Shown: positions 1-9,102, numbered from the stretch's first letter. The stretch is 64,000 bases of DNA from Lachnospiraceae bacterium (GCA_910574805.1 CAJTCV010000009.1:1-64000); one strand, 5' to 3'. Numbers and translations: made by a program. Notes: generated from the letters alone by a model not told the origin.

Positions 1-60
1 TGCCATTTCCTTCACCTTCCTCTCCAACCATTATATCACTGATGCTGCAAAAAGAAAGTG

Positions 61-99
61 ACGCTAAAGCTCTACCGCCTGAAAGGCGGTGGATTTAAC
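61..99 (+). other. Possible right end of an IS200/IS605-type element
   Basis: A short G+C hairpin (ACCGCC, loop TGAAA, GGCGGT; 74-90) sits in a context reading CTCTACCGCC...GGTGGATTTAAC. This resembles the 3' hairpin of IS200/IS605 (TnpB) right ends from memory. No tnpA or tnpB reading frame is present in the window; an element would extend left of base 1. The assignment is weak, and the hairpin could be an unrelated structure. Confidence 0.3.
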
Positions 100-185
100 C
101 TAAGGCTTGGAAATTAAAGTATGCCAAAAATCTGTGAAAATCCCAAAATCAGATGAGGCGTTCCGGATTTTTCTGCACATAGAGC

Positions 186-231
186 GAGGGTACCGCCCAA
201 TCATCTAATTAGATGATTGGGCGGTACCCTC
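186..231. repeat. 46-bp perfect palindrome
   Basis: Bases 186-208 are the exact reverse complement of 209-231: 23-bp arms, no spacer, centred on CTAATTAG. It lies 25 bp past the stop of the small gene at 256-786. Neither strand has a U-run directly after it, so it is not a textbook intrinsic terminator, although a long RNA hairpin could still act on the 3' end of that gene. Confidence 0.9.
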
Positions 232-255
232 TTTAACTGTACGGAACATCTTCCT

Positions 256-786
256 TTACTGCCCGCACAGCACGATCACCTTATCCGGCGTTGTCTGGGG
301 CGGAACGCTCCTTGTGGTGGCGCTGTACAGCACGACCAGCGTATTGCCTCCGGGATTGCCGTAAAAGGTCTGGTTGTTCCTCGTGACCACCTCTGTGGCA
401 TTGGACAGGTTCAACTTCAGAGACTGGTCTGCCGCCAGCAGCACATTGTTGAAATACGCCACTGTCACCATCTCCCCTTCCACCTTCGGCGCCACCACCG
501 CCGCCACGAACTGCGGCGGATAGATGAGCGGAGCCGGCTGGTTGCCGCTGTAGAATACCGTTACCGGCATACTTTCATACAATGTTTCAAAATTCACCAC
601 ATACGTATTTCCATTTACAAAGAAATTGGTAGCCCTTCCTTCCTCATCCTCTACTGTAATCATCTGTGTACATCCGCCGTATCCGCTCCCGTTTGCAGAC
701 ATCATCTGCATCTGGGTGATCACACCGGTCACAGACAGATAGACCGGCCTCTGATTCCAGCCAAAGGGATTAAAATCCATTGCCAT
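256..786 (-). CDS. Conserved-looking protein of unknown function (176 aa)
   Basis: I do not recognise a family. The protein has no signal peptide and no membrane helix. It opens with MAMDFNPFGWNQRPVY and then appears rich in beta strand, with several alternating hydrophobic segments and a Tyr/Asn/Thr-rich middle. It ends in a VIVLCGQ tail with a single Cys near the terminus. The ATG at 786 follows a GAGAGG-like site. It starts about 70 bp after the BlaI-type repressor stop on the same strand, so it may be the third gene of that operon. The 46-bp palindrome follows its stop. Confidence 0.7.
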   Translation of the reverse strand: MAMDFNPFGWNQRPVYLSVTGVITQMQMMSANGSGYGGCTQMITVEDEEGRATNFFVNGNTYVVNFETLYESMPVTVFYSGNQPAPLIYPPQFVAAVVAPKVEGEMVTVAYFNNVLLAADQSLKLNLSNATEVVTRNNQTFYGNPGGNTLVVLYSATTRSVPPQTTPDKVIVLCGQ

Positions 787-857
787 ATGAAACTGCCTCT
801 CGTCATTTTCTTCTCCATATCATATGCCGGAATGCCGCTTCCTGCCATTCTGCTGCC

Positions 858-1223
858 TCATGCATTCTCCTGATAAGTATCGATCAGCTGCTTCAGTTCC
901 TCCGCCTCCTTTGCCGACAGTTTCCTGCCCCCCAGAAAGGCTGTCAGAAATCCCGGCAGCGATCCTCCAAAGGTCCGCTCCACAAAAGCACCGGATTCCT
1001 GCGCCTGCACCTCTTCCCTTGTCACCAGCGGCTCCACGACCGCCTTTTCATTTTTCAGAAATCCCTTTTCGCAGAGACGCCTGATCTCTGTATAGGTGGT
1101 GGATTTTTTCCATCCAAGCTCCGTCTGACAGAGCCGGACCAGCTCCCCCGACCCCACCGGCGCGTGATCCCACACAATCGTCATAAACCGGTAATCACTG
1201 TTGCATAATCTGAATCCTTCCAT
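858..1223 (-). CDS. BlaI/MecI/CopY family transcriptional repressor
   Basis: A 121-residue winged-helix repressor. The N-terminal DNA-binding half (about residues 5-75) has the family pattern 'DYRFMTIVWDHAPVGSGEL...KKSTTYTEIRRLCEKGFL'. The C-terminal helices would mediate dimerisation and contain the proteolysis region in BlaI relatives. The start at 1223 is chosen because GCAGGAGGAAG precedes it; an ATG 12 codons upstream has no such site. It lies 85 bp behind the BlaR1-type sensor gene on the same strand. By family analogy it would repress its own operon until the sensor triggers its cleavage. The inducing antibiotic or wall signal is unknown. Confidence 0.9.
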   Translation of the reverse strand: MEGFRLCNSDYRFMTIVWDHAPVGSGELVRLCQTELGWKKSTTYTEIRRLCEKGFLKNEKAVVEPLVTREEVQAQESGAFVERTFGGSLPGFLTAFLGGRKLSAKEAEELKQLIDTYQENA

Positions 1224-1308
1224 GTTCTTCCTCCTGCTGCATTTTTGTATTATTCCCATTCATATCCGTGGAGCACACCCCGCCGCGCCTTCCGCCTCTG
1301 TTCCAGAA

Positions 1309-3681
1309 TCACTGTACTTTCTCCGGATCCGTCAGTGCAGGATATCTGCCGTCTGTTCCCGCTGCGTCCTCACAAAGTACCCGGAAACGCAGTTTCCTGT
1401 CTGCCTCTTCCTCTGCATGACCATACCAGATCCCCGGAAAATTCTCAAAGCTCAGCCCGACGGTTGTCTCCAGCCAGATCTCGTCCCCCAGTACAAACCT
1501 CACATCTGAATCAAGGCTCACCTGCTGCACACTCTGCCCCTCATGATACGGAATCGTCAAAAGCGGCTCAGAGGAAAGTGTCCGCCCGGCGCCCGGCGCC
1601 TCTGGCGCACGCAGTACCACATGTACCTGCCGGTTTTCATCATCTGTAACCGTATCCACACACCGCCTGATCTCTTCCCCGTATCGCTCTTCTGTGAAAA
1701 TATCTGACTCCTCCAGCGTCCCGTCTTTGCAGATCTCAAATAAAGTCAGCCGCTCTGCATGAGCGCCTCTTCCCAGGCCGGTCACCCTCCGAAGTGCGAT
1801 CTCATCCTCTCCGTCCCGGTCATAATCTGCCATATAAACTTCCGTACCGGATCCGGACAGCTCCCCTCCCCAGTAGTGTTCGTCCATACAGCTGTAATGC
1901 TTCTCCCCGTCCGGACTCCGGTACACGATCGTGATCCCCCGGTCGCCATATCTGTAACTTCTGCATCCATAGACCGTCACTGCCTGATCCGCTGTCTGCG
2001 CCAGAAGATACATATGAGGTTCTGCGCTTCTTCGATCCGCATCTGATTCTTCTTCCACGGGAACAGCCTGCGCGTACAGCTCCTCCGGAAGCCCGGCATA
2101 CCAGCCCATGAAAGACAGGTTGCTGTCCCACGGACGCATATTCAGACTGTCGATCCGGTCCAGCAGATACTGTACCGTCTCCCCGGAGGCGGCAAACTCC
2201 TTGATATCCTCCGCACCGCACCATTCGGCCGCGCCTTTTGCGTCCAGAAAACCGCCTCCGGGAAGCGCTTCACCCTCCGAAGATTCATAGGACCAGTGCA
2301 CCGATCCCAGATTGTCCGTCAGTGCCAGCATCAGCACCGCCGCCTCCATCATGTCCATATCCTCCAGATCCTTCTCAAGTCCTGTCTGCGGCGGCTCCTT
2401 CATCAGCCGGAAATGAAACTCATATGGCTCCCTGGAGGTCTGAAGCTCTGTCTTAAAAGGCGTCTCCGTTATAAGGTTTTTCGGGAACGCCTCACCAATC
2501 ACACCCAGAAGCCGTCCGTCTGCCGATACATCCCCCACATATGGGTTTCTGGCCTCGTACAACCTCTCTGACAGGCTTTTTATCCCTGTATCCGGCTCAG
2601 ACAGCTCCCTTTTCTTCTCCCCGGCCCCATCGGTCCCAAGGAGCGCCAGCACCAGCAGAAATCCCATGGCAAAAACAACGCCCGTCCACATCGCCGGTCT
2701 TCGGAAATCCAGTGCATGAAGGATACGCTTCTTAATATCCTGTCCTCCGAAAGCCAGCGGTATGGGAACCGCTGCCGGTCTGTCCGTTGCCAGCATCAGC
2801 AGAGTCCGGCTGTATTCCTTCCGTCTCTCCGCTCCCAGAAGCTCCAGTACCTTCTCATCACAGCTCATTTCCATATCCCGGCACATGCACAACCATGCCG
2901 CCCACACCAGCGGATGGAACCAGTACAAAGCCAGCAGCCCAAAGGACAGATATTTCACCAGATGGTCTTTTCTGCGGATATGGCACTGTTCATGAAGGAG
3001 CACCATGTCCCTCTGCTCTTTCAAAAGTCTGCAGGGCAGATAAATCCGGGGACGGAATATCCCCATTACAAAAGGTAGCGGCAGATCATCACATTCATAA
3101 ATCCGGCACCTGCCCTTCCCGCCGGCCGCATACCGTCCTTCCGGACAGATCCGGACCGCTTTTCGGACTCTGCGCCGCAGTCCGGCCGTACCAGCCGCAA
3201 AATACACAAGAAACACCAGTATGCCGGTCGCCCAGATATATGCCCCGATGCGCAAAGGCCAGGAGACGGTATCCGGCGTGCTTCCGGCGCCGGACAGCGC
3301 CCTTTCTTCCGGGACTTCCGGGGCATTTTCCCGCAGAGTCAACTCCTTCGGAGGTGTCTCCCGCTGTACCTCACCCTCCGGGGACAGAATCTCCCGTTCC
3401 CCGGGGCTTCCTGCCGGATCTTCAGCCGCATATTCGGTCTGCACCGGCGTACGCTCCGCCCAGACGTCCAGATTGAACAGACTGAACTCCGTGGATATGG
3501 ACACCGGGCAGATCAGCCGGAATGCCACCACCGTCCACAGCATGTACAGATACCGCCTGGGCGCCCTGTGAAACACCCATCGGATCAGCAGAACCGCCAG
3601 AATACAGCAGCCTGCTGTAACGCTCATTTTCAAAATTTTCAGAAAGACAGCCGTCAGCATCTTATCTGCATATAACATCAT
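1309..3681 (-). CDS. BlaR1/MecR1-type M56 membrane metallopeptidase sensor
   Basis: About 790 residues. The N-terminal half is a polytopic membrane domain with the M56 zinc motif HEQCH (HExxH) near residue 230 and a downstream SCDEKVLE segment containing the likely third ligand. A further membrane helix near residues 335-355 is followed by a long extracytoplasmic region. That C-terminal part does not show an obvious penicillin-binding (SxxK transpeptidase) domain, so the ligand may not be a beta-lactam. The ATG at 3681 has AGGAGG six bases upstream; a TTG at 3684 is less likely. It lies upstream of the BlaI-type repressor, the reverse of the usual blaI-blaR1 order. Confidence 0.88.
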   Translation of the reverse strand: MMLYADKMLTAVFLKILKMSVTAGCCILAVLLIRWVFHRAPRRYLYMLWTVVAFRLICPVSISTEFSLFNLDVWAERTPVQTEYAAEDPAGSPGEREILSPEGEVQRETPPKELTLRENAPEVPEERALSGAGSTPDTVSWPLRIGAYIWATGILVFLVYFAAGTAGLRRRVRKAVRICPEGRYAAGGKGRCRIYECDDLPLPFVMGIFRPRIYLPCRLLKEQRDMVLLHEQCHIRRKDHLVKYLSFGLLALYWFHPLVWAAWLCMCRDMEMSCDEKVLELLGAERRKEYSRTLLMLATDRPAAVPIPLAFGGQDIKKRILHALDFRRPAMWTGVVFAMGFLLVLALLGTDGAGEKKRELSEPDTGIKSLSERLYEARNPYVGDVSADGRLLGVIGEAFPKNLITETPFKTELQTSREPYEFHFRLMKEPPQTGLEKDLEDMDMMEAAVLMLALTDNLGSVHWSYESSEGEALPGGGFLDAKGAAEWCGAEDIKEFAASGETVQYLLDRIDSLNMRPWDSNLSFMGWYAGLPEELYAQAVPVEEESDADRRSAEPHMYLLAQTADQAVTVYGCRSYRYGDRGITIVYRSPDGEKHYSCMDEHYWGGELSGSGTEVYMADYDRDGEDEIALRRVTGLGRGAHAERLTLFEICKDGTLEESDIFTEERYGEEIRRCVDTVTDDENRQVHVVLRAPEAPGAGRTLSSEPLLTIPYHEGQSVQQVSLDSDVRFVLGDEIWLETTVGLSFENFPGIWYGHAEEEADRKLRFRVLCEDAAGTDGRYPALTDPEKVQ

Positions 3682-3751
3682 CAAACACCTCCTGTCAGGA
3701 TCCTGGTAAATGCCGTCCAGACGTCCCGTTTCCCGATCTCCTCTGTGCGCA

Positions 3752-3803
3752 CAAAAGGTCGGTTATTGTAGACCTCTTTTCATAAGTCTACAATAACCGA
3801 CCT
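3752..3803 (-). terminator. Intrinsic terminator after the GH25 gene
   Basis: Perfect 18-bp arms (3756-3773 and 3786-3803) with a 12-nt loop. On the minus strand the stem is followed by TTTT. It sits 20 bp past the GH25 stop. It also lies just upstream of the BlaR1-type gene, and its arms contain TACA/TGTA halves like those bound by BlaI/CopY repressors, so an operator role cannot be excluded. Confidence 0.75.
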
Positions 3804-3822
3804 GCATTTGCAAGCACTTTTT

Positions 3823-5277
3823 TTATTCCACAACCTCCAGATAACTGCTGATGCAGTAAAGCGTCTGACCATTGTATTCCACCCGGGACCAGCCGGGCTC
3901 CGAGACGCCTGTGCGTGCGATCACCTCACCGTTATGCAGCTGAATCACCACCGCAGACGGCTCCTCCACGCTGGGACGGTCCCTCAGGTTCGTCACATCC
4001 TTCGCCGTGACATTTTCCGTTACCGGGGTAAATTTTGTCTTAAAACCGTCGTCAGGTTCTTCGGCAGGCGTCTGACAGCCCAGGTCTGTCGTCAGATAGC
4101 TGGACACCGCATAGAGCGTCTGCCCTTCATATTCCACCCGGGACCAGCCGTTGTTTCCGACTCCCGTACGGATCGCCGTCTCTCCGTTGCGGAGCTTCGC
4201 CGCCACATTGCTGTCATCCCCCTGCCGCATGGTACTGCGCAGATTCGTCACATCCTTGGAAGTTACCTGCTCGTTCACTTCTTCAAAGGTCACGCCGGCC
4301 TCCAGGTTCACCTCCACCTGTTCGGCAGCCCCCTCCTCCAGAGCGGATGCCGCCGCATCATAACCAAAATACGCCACATTCAGATCCACGACGGTCCGGA
4401 TCCCCGGAACAGTCCCCTGATCCGTATACTGCCACATGACATAGCTTCCATCATACTCCGGCCCCGTCACTTCCGGCCAGATATCCGGCAGATACTGCGC
4501 CACCCAGATCCGGTATCTCTGCTCCAGCGTTTCTGTATCCCAGAGCAGACTGTCCGCCAGTTCTCCCCTGGAAGCATAAAACATCCCCGTATAGCCAGCG
4601 GCCTCGATCTCGTCCAGAAATACCCCTGCCAGTGCTGACCGTTCTTCCACGGTCATGTCATGCTGTCTGCTGTAATCCTCCTGAAAGCCCTCGCAGTTGT
4701 ACACCACCGGATACGTGACAGGATAGCCCTTTAAAAATTCACACACCCACCGGGCCTCCTCCAGCGCTTCCTCCTCATTCACCGCCGTGGAGAAAAAATA
4801 AGCGCCCAGATGGATCCCGTTGGCGGCCGCCTCCTGCATATTATATCTGGCACATTCATCCTCCACAATCGTACCGGATACGGATTTGCGGTAGCCGATG
4901 CGCACCATGGCAAAATCAACCCCTGATTCCGCCACCTGCTTCCAGTCAATGTCCTCCTGAAAGCGGGACACATCGATGCCCAGCGTCACGTCACTGTTCT
5001 CGCCCGGCACTTCCTTGATCTTCGGAAGCTCTGCCTCCGCCCCTTTTACCGCTTCTTCCGCCTGCCTCTCCTGAGCATCCTCATCTTCCGGTATCTCTTC
5101 TTCCGTCTCCGGCTCTTCCTCCCCGGATCCCGCCGCCGGGGATACCGTATCCTCTGCGGATCCCGGCCGAAGAATGAGCACAAGAGCAAACACAAGGATC
5201 AGCCCTGCTGCCAGCACTGCCAGAAATGCCTGCAGCAGCATCCTTCCTGCCTTCTTTTTCTCTTCTTCTTTTGTCAT
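3823..5277 (-). CDS. Membrane-anchored GH25 muramidase with two SH3-like domains
   Basis: 484 residues: a short basic cytoplasmic tail, one membrane helix (about 14-37), an acidic Glu/Pro-rich linker (40-85), a GH25 lysozyme domain (about 97-310) and two C-terminal bacterial SH3 repeats (about 330-395 and 420-484, each with a TNLR...GWSRVEY pattern). The domain start GIDVSRFQ carries the first GH25 acid (D102). The second motif reads PVVYNCE, with Asn194 where the family normally has Asp in 'DxE'; Glu196 is kept. The enzyme would cut the glycan of peptidoglycan at the outer membrane face. It starts 7 bp after the PucR-type gene and is probably co-transcribed with it. Confidence 0.9.
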   Translation of the reverse strand: MTKEEEKKKAGRMLLQAFLAVLAAGLILVFALVLILRPGSAEDTVSPAAGSGEEEPETEEEIPEDEDAQERQAEEAVKGAEAELPKIKEVPGENSDVTLGIDVSRFQEDIDWKQVAESGVDFAMVRIGYRKSVSGTIVEDECARYNMQEAAANGIHLGAYFFSTAVNEEEALEEARWVCEFLKGYPVTYPVVYNCEGFQEDYSRQHDMTVEERSALAGVFLDEIEAAGYTGMFYASRGELADSLLWDTETLEQRYRIWVAQYLPDIWPEVTGPEYDGSYVMWQYTDQGTVPGIRTVVDLNVAYFGYDAAASALEEGAAEQVEVNLEAGVTFEEVNEQVTSKDVTNLRSTMRQGDDSNVAAKLRNGETAIRTGVGNNGWSRVEYEGQTLYAVSSYLTTDLGCQTPAEEPDDGFKTKFTPVTENVTAKDVTNLRDRPSVEEPSAVVIQLHNGEVIARTGVSEPGWSRVEYNGQTLYCISSYLEVVE

Positions 5278-5284
5278 GGGGCAC

Positions 5285-6367
5285 CTACCTCTGCTTCTTT
5301 TCCAGATACCTCATATAATCCGATACCATCATGGCGATCTTGAAAGTCATCGCCTCCTCAAACTGACGAATATCCAGTCCGATGGTCTTCTGAAGCTTCT
5401 CCAGACGGTAGACCAGCGTATTGCGGTGCACAAAGAGCTGCCGGCTCGTCTCGGACAGGTTCAGACTGTTCTCCATGAACTGATAGACCGTCGTCAGTAT
5501 CTCGTCATCCAGATTGCCCGGATCATAATCCCCGAACACTTCCTTCAGAAACATCTCACACAGCGGTGTGGGAAGCTGATAGATCAGCCGTCCGATCCCC
5601 AGCTCTTCATAAGTAAGCACTGTTTTGGAAGAATAGAAGATCTCCGCCACCTCCAAGGCCATCTTCGCCTCTTTATAAGAGCGGGACACCTCCCTCAGAG
5701 AATACGCGATCGTGCCGCAGGCTGTTCTCACCCGGCACAGCGTCTCAGAGCTGACCGTATCTGACAGCACATGCGCCAGCTCATCGATCTCCACCTGGCC
5801 TTCTCTGTCCTCCAGGCGGCGCACCACAACCACGCAGTCCTCCTCCATGGGCGTGATAAAATCACCGGTCCGGTTGGGCATGATATTTTTCAGAATCATC
5901 TGAATATCAAACGCATCACATCCGGAGCCTTCCACCAGCAGCACTGCCCACCGGTTGTCCGGTCCCAGATGCATCTGCTTGGCATAAGTCGCGATGTCCA
6001 CCGGAAGCAGATTGTCCAGAAGCAGATTGTGGATGAACTGATTCCGGTCCTCCCTGCTGTATCCCATCTCCAGAATCCGTTCCAGCTGACGGACCGCAAG
6101 CTGACCCATGGGATATGCATCCTTGGAACCTCCGCTGACGGACAGGATATACCCCATATCTTCCTCTCCCACCTTGAACAGATACCGGTTCCCCAGAGCC
6201 TGCATATCCGCCGGGGAATCGCAGAAAATGTCGAAGACCTCTTCCTCCGGAACCGAATCCTCTTCTCCCGCTACACAGGCGCGGTTCCTGTCATATAACG
6301 CCATGGACAGCCGCATGATATTTGAAAAATCCTCCAGACACTCCTGGAGCAGTCGGTTTGATACCAT
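5285..6367 (-). CDS. PucR/CdaR-type transcriptional regulator
   Basis: 360 residues. The C-terminal 60 residues form the PucR-type helix-turn-helix (LNLSETSRQLFVHRNTLVYR followed by LEKLQ). The middle resembles the GGDEF-like CdaR domain seen in this family. The N-terminal region may sense a metabolite. Relatives such as PucR and CdaR activate catabolic operons. The ATG at 6367 follows GAGGAGGG. The gene leads directly into the GH25 muramidase (7 bp apart), so it may control wall turnover or its own two-gene unit. The effector is unknown. Confidence 0.85.
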   Translation of the reverse strand: MVSNRLLQECLEDFSNIMRLSMALYDRNRACVAGEEDSVPEEEVFDIFCDSPADMQALGNRYLFKVGEEDMGYILSVSGGSKDAYPMGQLAVRQLERILEMGYSREDRNQFIHNLLLDNLLPVDIATYAKQMHLGPDNRWAVLLVEGSGCDAFDIQMILKNIMPNRTGDFITPMEEDCVVVVRRLEDREGQVEIDELAHVLSDTVSSETLCRVRTACGTIAYSLREVSRSYKEAKMALEVAEIFYSSKTVLTYEELGIGRLIYQLPTPLCEMFLKEVFGDYDPGNLDDEILTTVYQFMENSLNLSETSRQLFVHRNTLVYRLEKLQKTIGLDIRQFEEAMTFKIAMMVSDYMRYLEKKQR

Positions 6368-6442
6368 ATAAAAACCCTCCTCTTCTTCACATCGATTTTC
6401 TTATTATAAATTATATCTGTAAAAAAAGCGGTTGTCAAATTT

Positions 6443-6470
6443 AAAAAAGGGCACCGCAGCTGCGGCGCCC
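6443..6470 (-). terminator. Intrinsic terminator after the sugar ABC ATPase gene
   Basis: The near-palindrome GGGCGCCGCAGCTGCGGTGCCC on the minus strand (6449-6470), split here as GGGCGCCGCAG / CTGCGGTGCCC, is followed by six T residues (6443-6448), 16 bp past the ATPase stop. Confidence 0.9.
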
Positions 6471-6485
6471 TCCTGTCAGTCATAT

Positions 6486-7598
6486 TCAGTTAACGATCGT
6501 CAGCTCGCTGTCTTTGTCAAAGACATGGATCTTCTCCACATCCAGCGCAAACTTCACGCTGCTTCCGGTCCTTGCGGTCGTGGTCGGGCTGACTCTTGCG
6601 GTAAAGTTCGCACCCTCCAGATCGAAGTACAGATATACCTCTGCGCCCAGCAGCTCGTATACGTTGATCTTCGCTTCGATGACGCTCTTCGCATATTTCT
6701 GAAGCATCTCATCGGAATCGTACAGGTCTTCCGGACGGATGCCCATAACGACAGTCTTTCCTGCATAGCCCTTGTCGATCAGAACCTTTGCCTTCTGCTC
6801 CGGAAGCGTGATCGTATACGGACCTACTTTCAGATCCACCTGGCTGCCCTTCACCTCACATTTTGCATCCACAAAGTTCATCTGCGGAGATCCGATGAAG
6901 CCTGCAACGAACAGGTTTGCCGGAGAATTGTACAGGTTCTGCGGAGAATCGATCTGCTGTACCACACCGTCCTTCATAACAACGATTCTGGTACCCAGCG
7001 TCATAGCCTCGGTCTGGTCATGGGTTACGTAGATGATTGTAGTGCCCAGTCTCTGATGCAGCTTGGAGATCTCTGTTCTCATCTGTACACGGAGCTTCGC
7101 ATCCAGGTTGGACAGCGGCTCATCCATAAGAAATACTTTCGGGTTACGCACGATTGCACGTCCCATAGCCACACGCTGTCTCTGACCACCGGACAGAGCT
7201 TTCGGCTTCCGGTCCAGCAGCTTCTCAAGATCAAGGATCTTTGCCGCCTCGCGCACCATTTTGTCAATCTCATCCTTCGGCGTCTTGCGGAGCTTCAGCG
7301 CAAATGCCATATTGTCATATACAGTCATATGGGGATACAGCGCGTAGTTCTGGAATACCATCGCGATATCGCGGTCCTTCGGCTCCACATCGTTGACTCT
7401 GCGGCCATCGATGAGAAGATCACCGGAGCTGATATCCTCCAGACCTGCCACCATACGAAGTGTCGTAGACTTTCCGCATCCAGATGGTCCTACGAAGATG
7501 ATGAACTCTTTATCTTCGATCTCCATGTTAAAGTTCTTCACCGCTTCAAAGCCGTTGGGATATTTTTTACAAATGTTCTTTAATGAAATACTTGCCAT
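6486..7598 (-). CDS. ugpC: ABC transporter ATP-binding protein, UgpC/MsmX multi-sugar type
   Basis: 370 residues. The nucleotide-binding domain shows Walker A GPSGCGKST (37-45), the Q-loop VFQNYALYPHMTV, signature LSGGQRQR, Walker B VFLMDEPLSN and the switch His in YVTHDQ. The C-terminal TOBE/MalK-type domain contains GIRPEDLY. It would energise carbohydrate uptake by pairing with membrane subunits. No permease or binding-protein gene lies nearby, as is usual for shared ATPases of the MsmX type that serve several sugar transporters. The start at 7598 follows GAAGGAGA; an upstream ATG six codons earlier overlaps this site. A terminator follows. Confidence 0.93.
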   Translation of the reverse strand: MASISLKNICKKYPNGFEAVKNFNMEIEDKEFIIFVGPSGCGKSTTLRMVAGLEDISSGDLLIDGRRVNDVEPKDRDIAMVFQNYALYPHMTVYDNMAFALKLRKTPKDEIDKMVREAAKILDLEKLLDRKPKALSGGQRQRVAMGRAIVRNPKVFLMDEPLSNLDAKLRVQMRTEISKLHQRLGTTIIYVTHDQTEAMTLGTRIVVMKDGVVQQIDSPQNLYNSPANLFVAGFIGSPQMNFVDAKCEVKGSQVDLKVGPYTITLPEQKAKVLIDKGYAGKTVVMGIRPEDLYDSDEMLQKYAKSVIEAKINVYELLGAEVYLYFDLEGANFTARVSPTTTARTGSSVKFALDVEKIHVFDKDSELTIVN

Positions 7599-7884
7599 TT
7601 CGGTCTCCTTCCACAATCATCGTTACTGTCTTTATCTGTCTACGAGTATATACGCTTTCCTGTCTTTTGACCATATGGTTATCCCACAAACATTTAACCA
7701 TTCCTTTGTATATTCGGACAACGTCATAGTACATCTGTGACTATTTCACGGAAAACCAAAGTGCCCTATGGTAATTCTGACGAATGCTTTTCCAGATAAA
7801 AGAATTCCTGTTCGCTTTTTCCATTTTCTGTATTATAATAGAAAGCACAGTCCGCCTGTTGGCCAAAAGAAAGGGAAAAAACCT

Positions 7885-9024
7885 ATGAATAAAAAAGAGA
7901 TCCTGGAGATCAAAAAACAGTTTACTAATGAAAACTGCGCCATCACCCGCATCTGCGGCTGCTATGTGGACGCAGAAAAGCAGATCCGTACCGAGCTGAA
8001 GGAAGCTTTCCTGTCCCTTCCGGAGGAAGAGGTCTTCAAATATTTTGACATTTTCCGCAAAACACTCTCAGGGACCTGCGGCAAGAACCTCATCAGTCTG
8101 GACTTTCCGCTGGATCAGGAGATGCCCGACGGCGCCCAGGCATGGCTTTTGAAGCTCCGGGACAGCCGACTTACGGACGATCTGCTTCTGGAAGAATTTT
8201 ATGAAAAGATTATACAAAATTATGTCTATGGGGAAAACTACTATATCATTCTGATCCATGCCGCCTATGATATTCCCGGAAAAGCAGGTGACGGAACAGA
8301 GATGTTCGACGCTTCCGATGAGACCTATGAATATCTGCTCTGCAGCATCTGTCCGGTGAAACTGTCCAAAGCAGGCCTGTGCTACAACGCCGAGAAGAAC
8401 AGCATCGAAGACCGGATCCGGGACTGGATCGTGGAGATGCCGGCGGCAGGCTTTCTGTTCCCCGCTTTCCATGACCGCAGCACAGATCTGCACAGCATGC
8501 TCTATTACACGAAGAATCCGGAATCCCTGCAGCCTCTCCTGATGGAAGAGGTCTTCGGCTGCCGCACTCCGCTCTCCGCCAGAGAGCAGAAAGAAACTTT
8601 CGGAGAACTTCTGTCCGGGGCTCTGGGAGAGGCATGCGACTACGAGACTGTGGTCAGCATCCACGAAAATCTCAACGAACTGATCGAAGAGAAAAAAGAT
8701 CTTCCCGAACCGCCGACGCTGTCAAAGCCCGAAGTCAAAAACCTGCTTATGCAGAGCGGCGCACCGGAGGAAGTGATGGAGCACTTTGAGGAACAGTTTG
8801 ACTCCACCGCCGGAGAGGATGCCAGCTTCCTGGCTACAAACCTGACGAGCACCCGGTCGCTGGAAGTCCGCACGCCGGATGTCATTGTGAAAATCACTCC
8901 GGAAAAAGCAGCACTTATGGAGACACGGATGATCGACGGCTGCAATTACCTGCTGATCCAGATCGATGATTACATAGAGGTAAACGGCGTGGCGATCCGC
9001 GCCGGAGACGCTGAAGCAGAATAG
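7885..9024 (+). CDS. DUF4317 family protein
   Basis: 379 residues, starting MNKKEILEIKKQF. I recognise the DUF4317 pattern (ITRICGCYVDAEKQI near the start, then a long mixed alpha/beta body and an acidic C-terminus). It has no signal peptide or membrane helix, so it is probably cytoplasmic. The function of the family is not established. The ATG at 7885 follows AGAAAGGGA; the open frame extends 39 codons upstream without a better start. A TATAAT at 7834-7839 may belong to its promoter, but the -35 is poor. The dehydrogenase gene follows 78 bp downstream with its own ribosome site. Confidence 0.85.
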   Translation: MNKKEILEIKKQFTNENCAITRICGCYVDAEKQIRTELKEAFLSLPEEEVFKYFDIFRKTLSGTCGKNLISLDFPLDQEMPDGAQAWLLKLRDSRLTDDLLLEEFYEKIIQNYVYGENYYIILIHAAYDIPGKAGDGTEMFDASDETYEYLLCSICPVKLSKAGLCYNAEKNSIEDRIRDWIVEMPAAGFLFPAFHDRSTDLHSMLYYTKNPESLQPLLMEEVFGCRTPLSAREQKETFGELLSGALGEACDYETVVSIHENLNELIEEKKDLPEPPTLSKPEVKNLLMQSGAPEEVMEHFEEQFDSTAGEDASFLATNLTSTRSLEVRTPDVIVKITPEKAALMETRMIDGCNYLLIQIDDYIEVNGVAIRAGDAEAE

Positions 9025-9102
9025 ATCCCTTTCATACGGGGCAGAATAGCACCAGCACGGATGGAGCGGTATGCTCTGTCCCACAAGGAGGCATTCTGTT
9101 TT

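Noticed and set aside
186-231. Palindrome as a standard intrinsic terminator
   Set aside because: The stem is not followed by a U-run on either strand, so it is listed as a repeat instead.
3808-4638. Long plus-strand frame opposite the GH25 gene
   Set aside because: Shadow of the GC-rich repeat coding region on the minus strand; no recognisable domain and no ribosome site.
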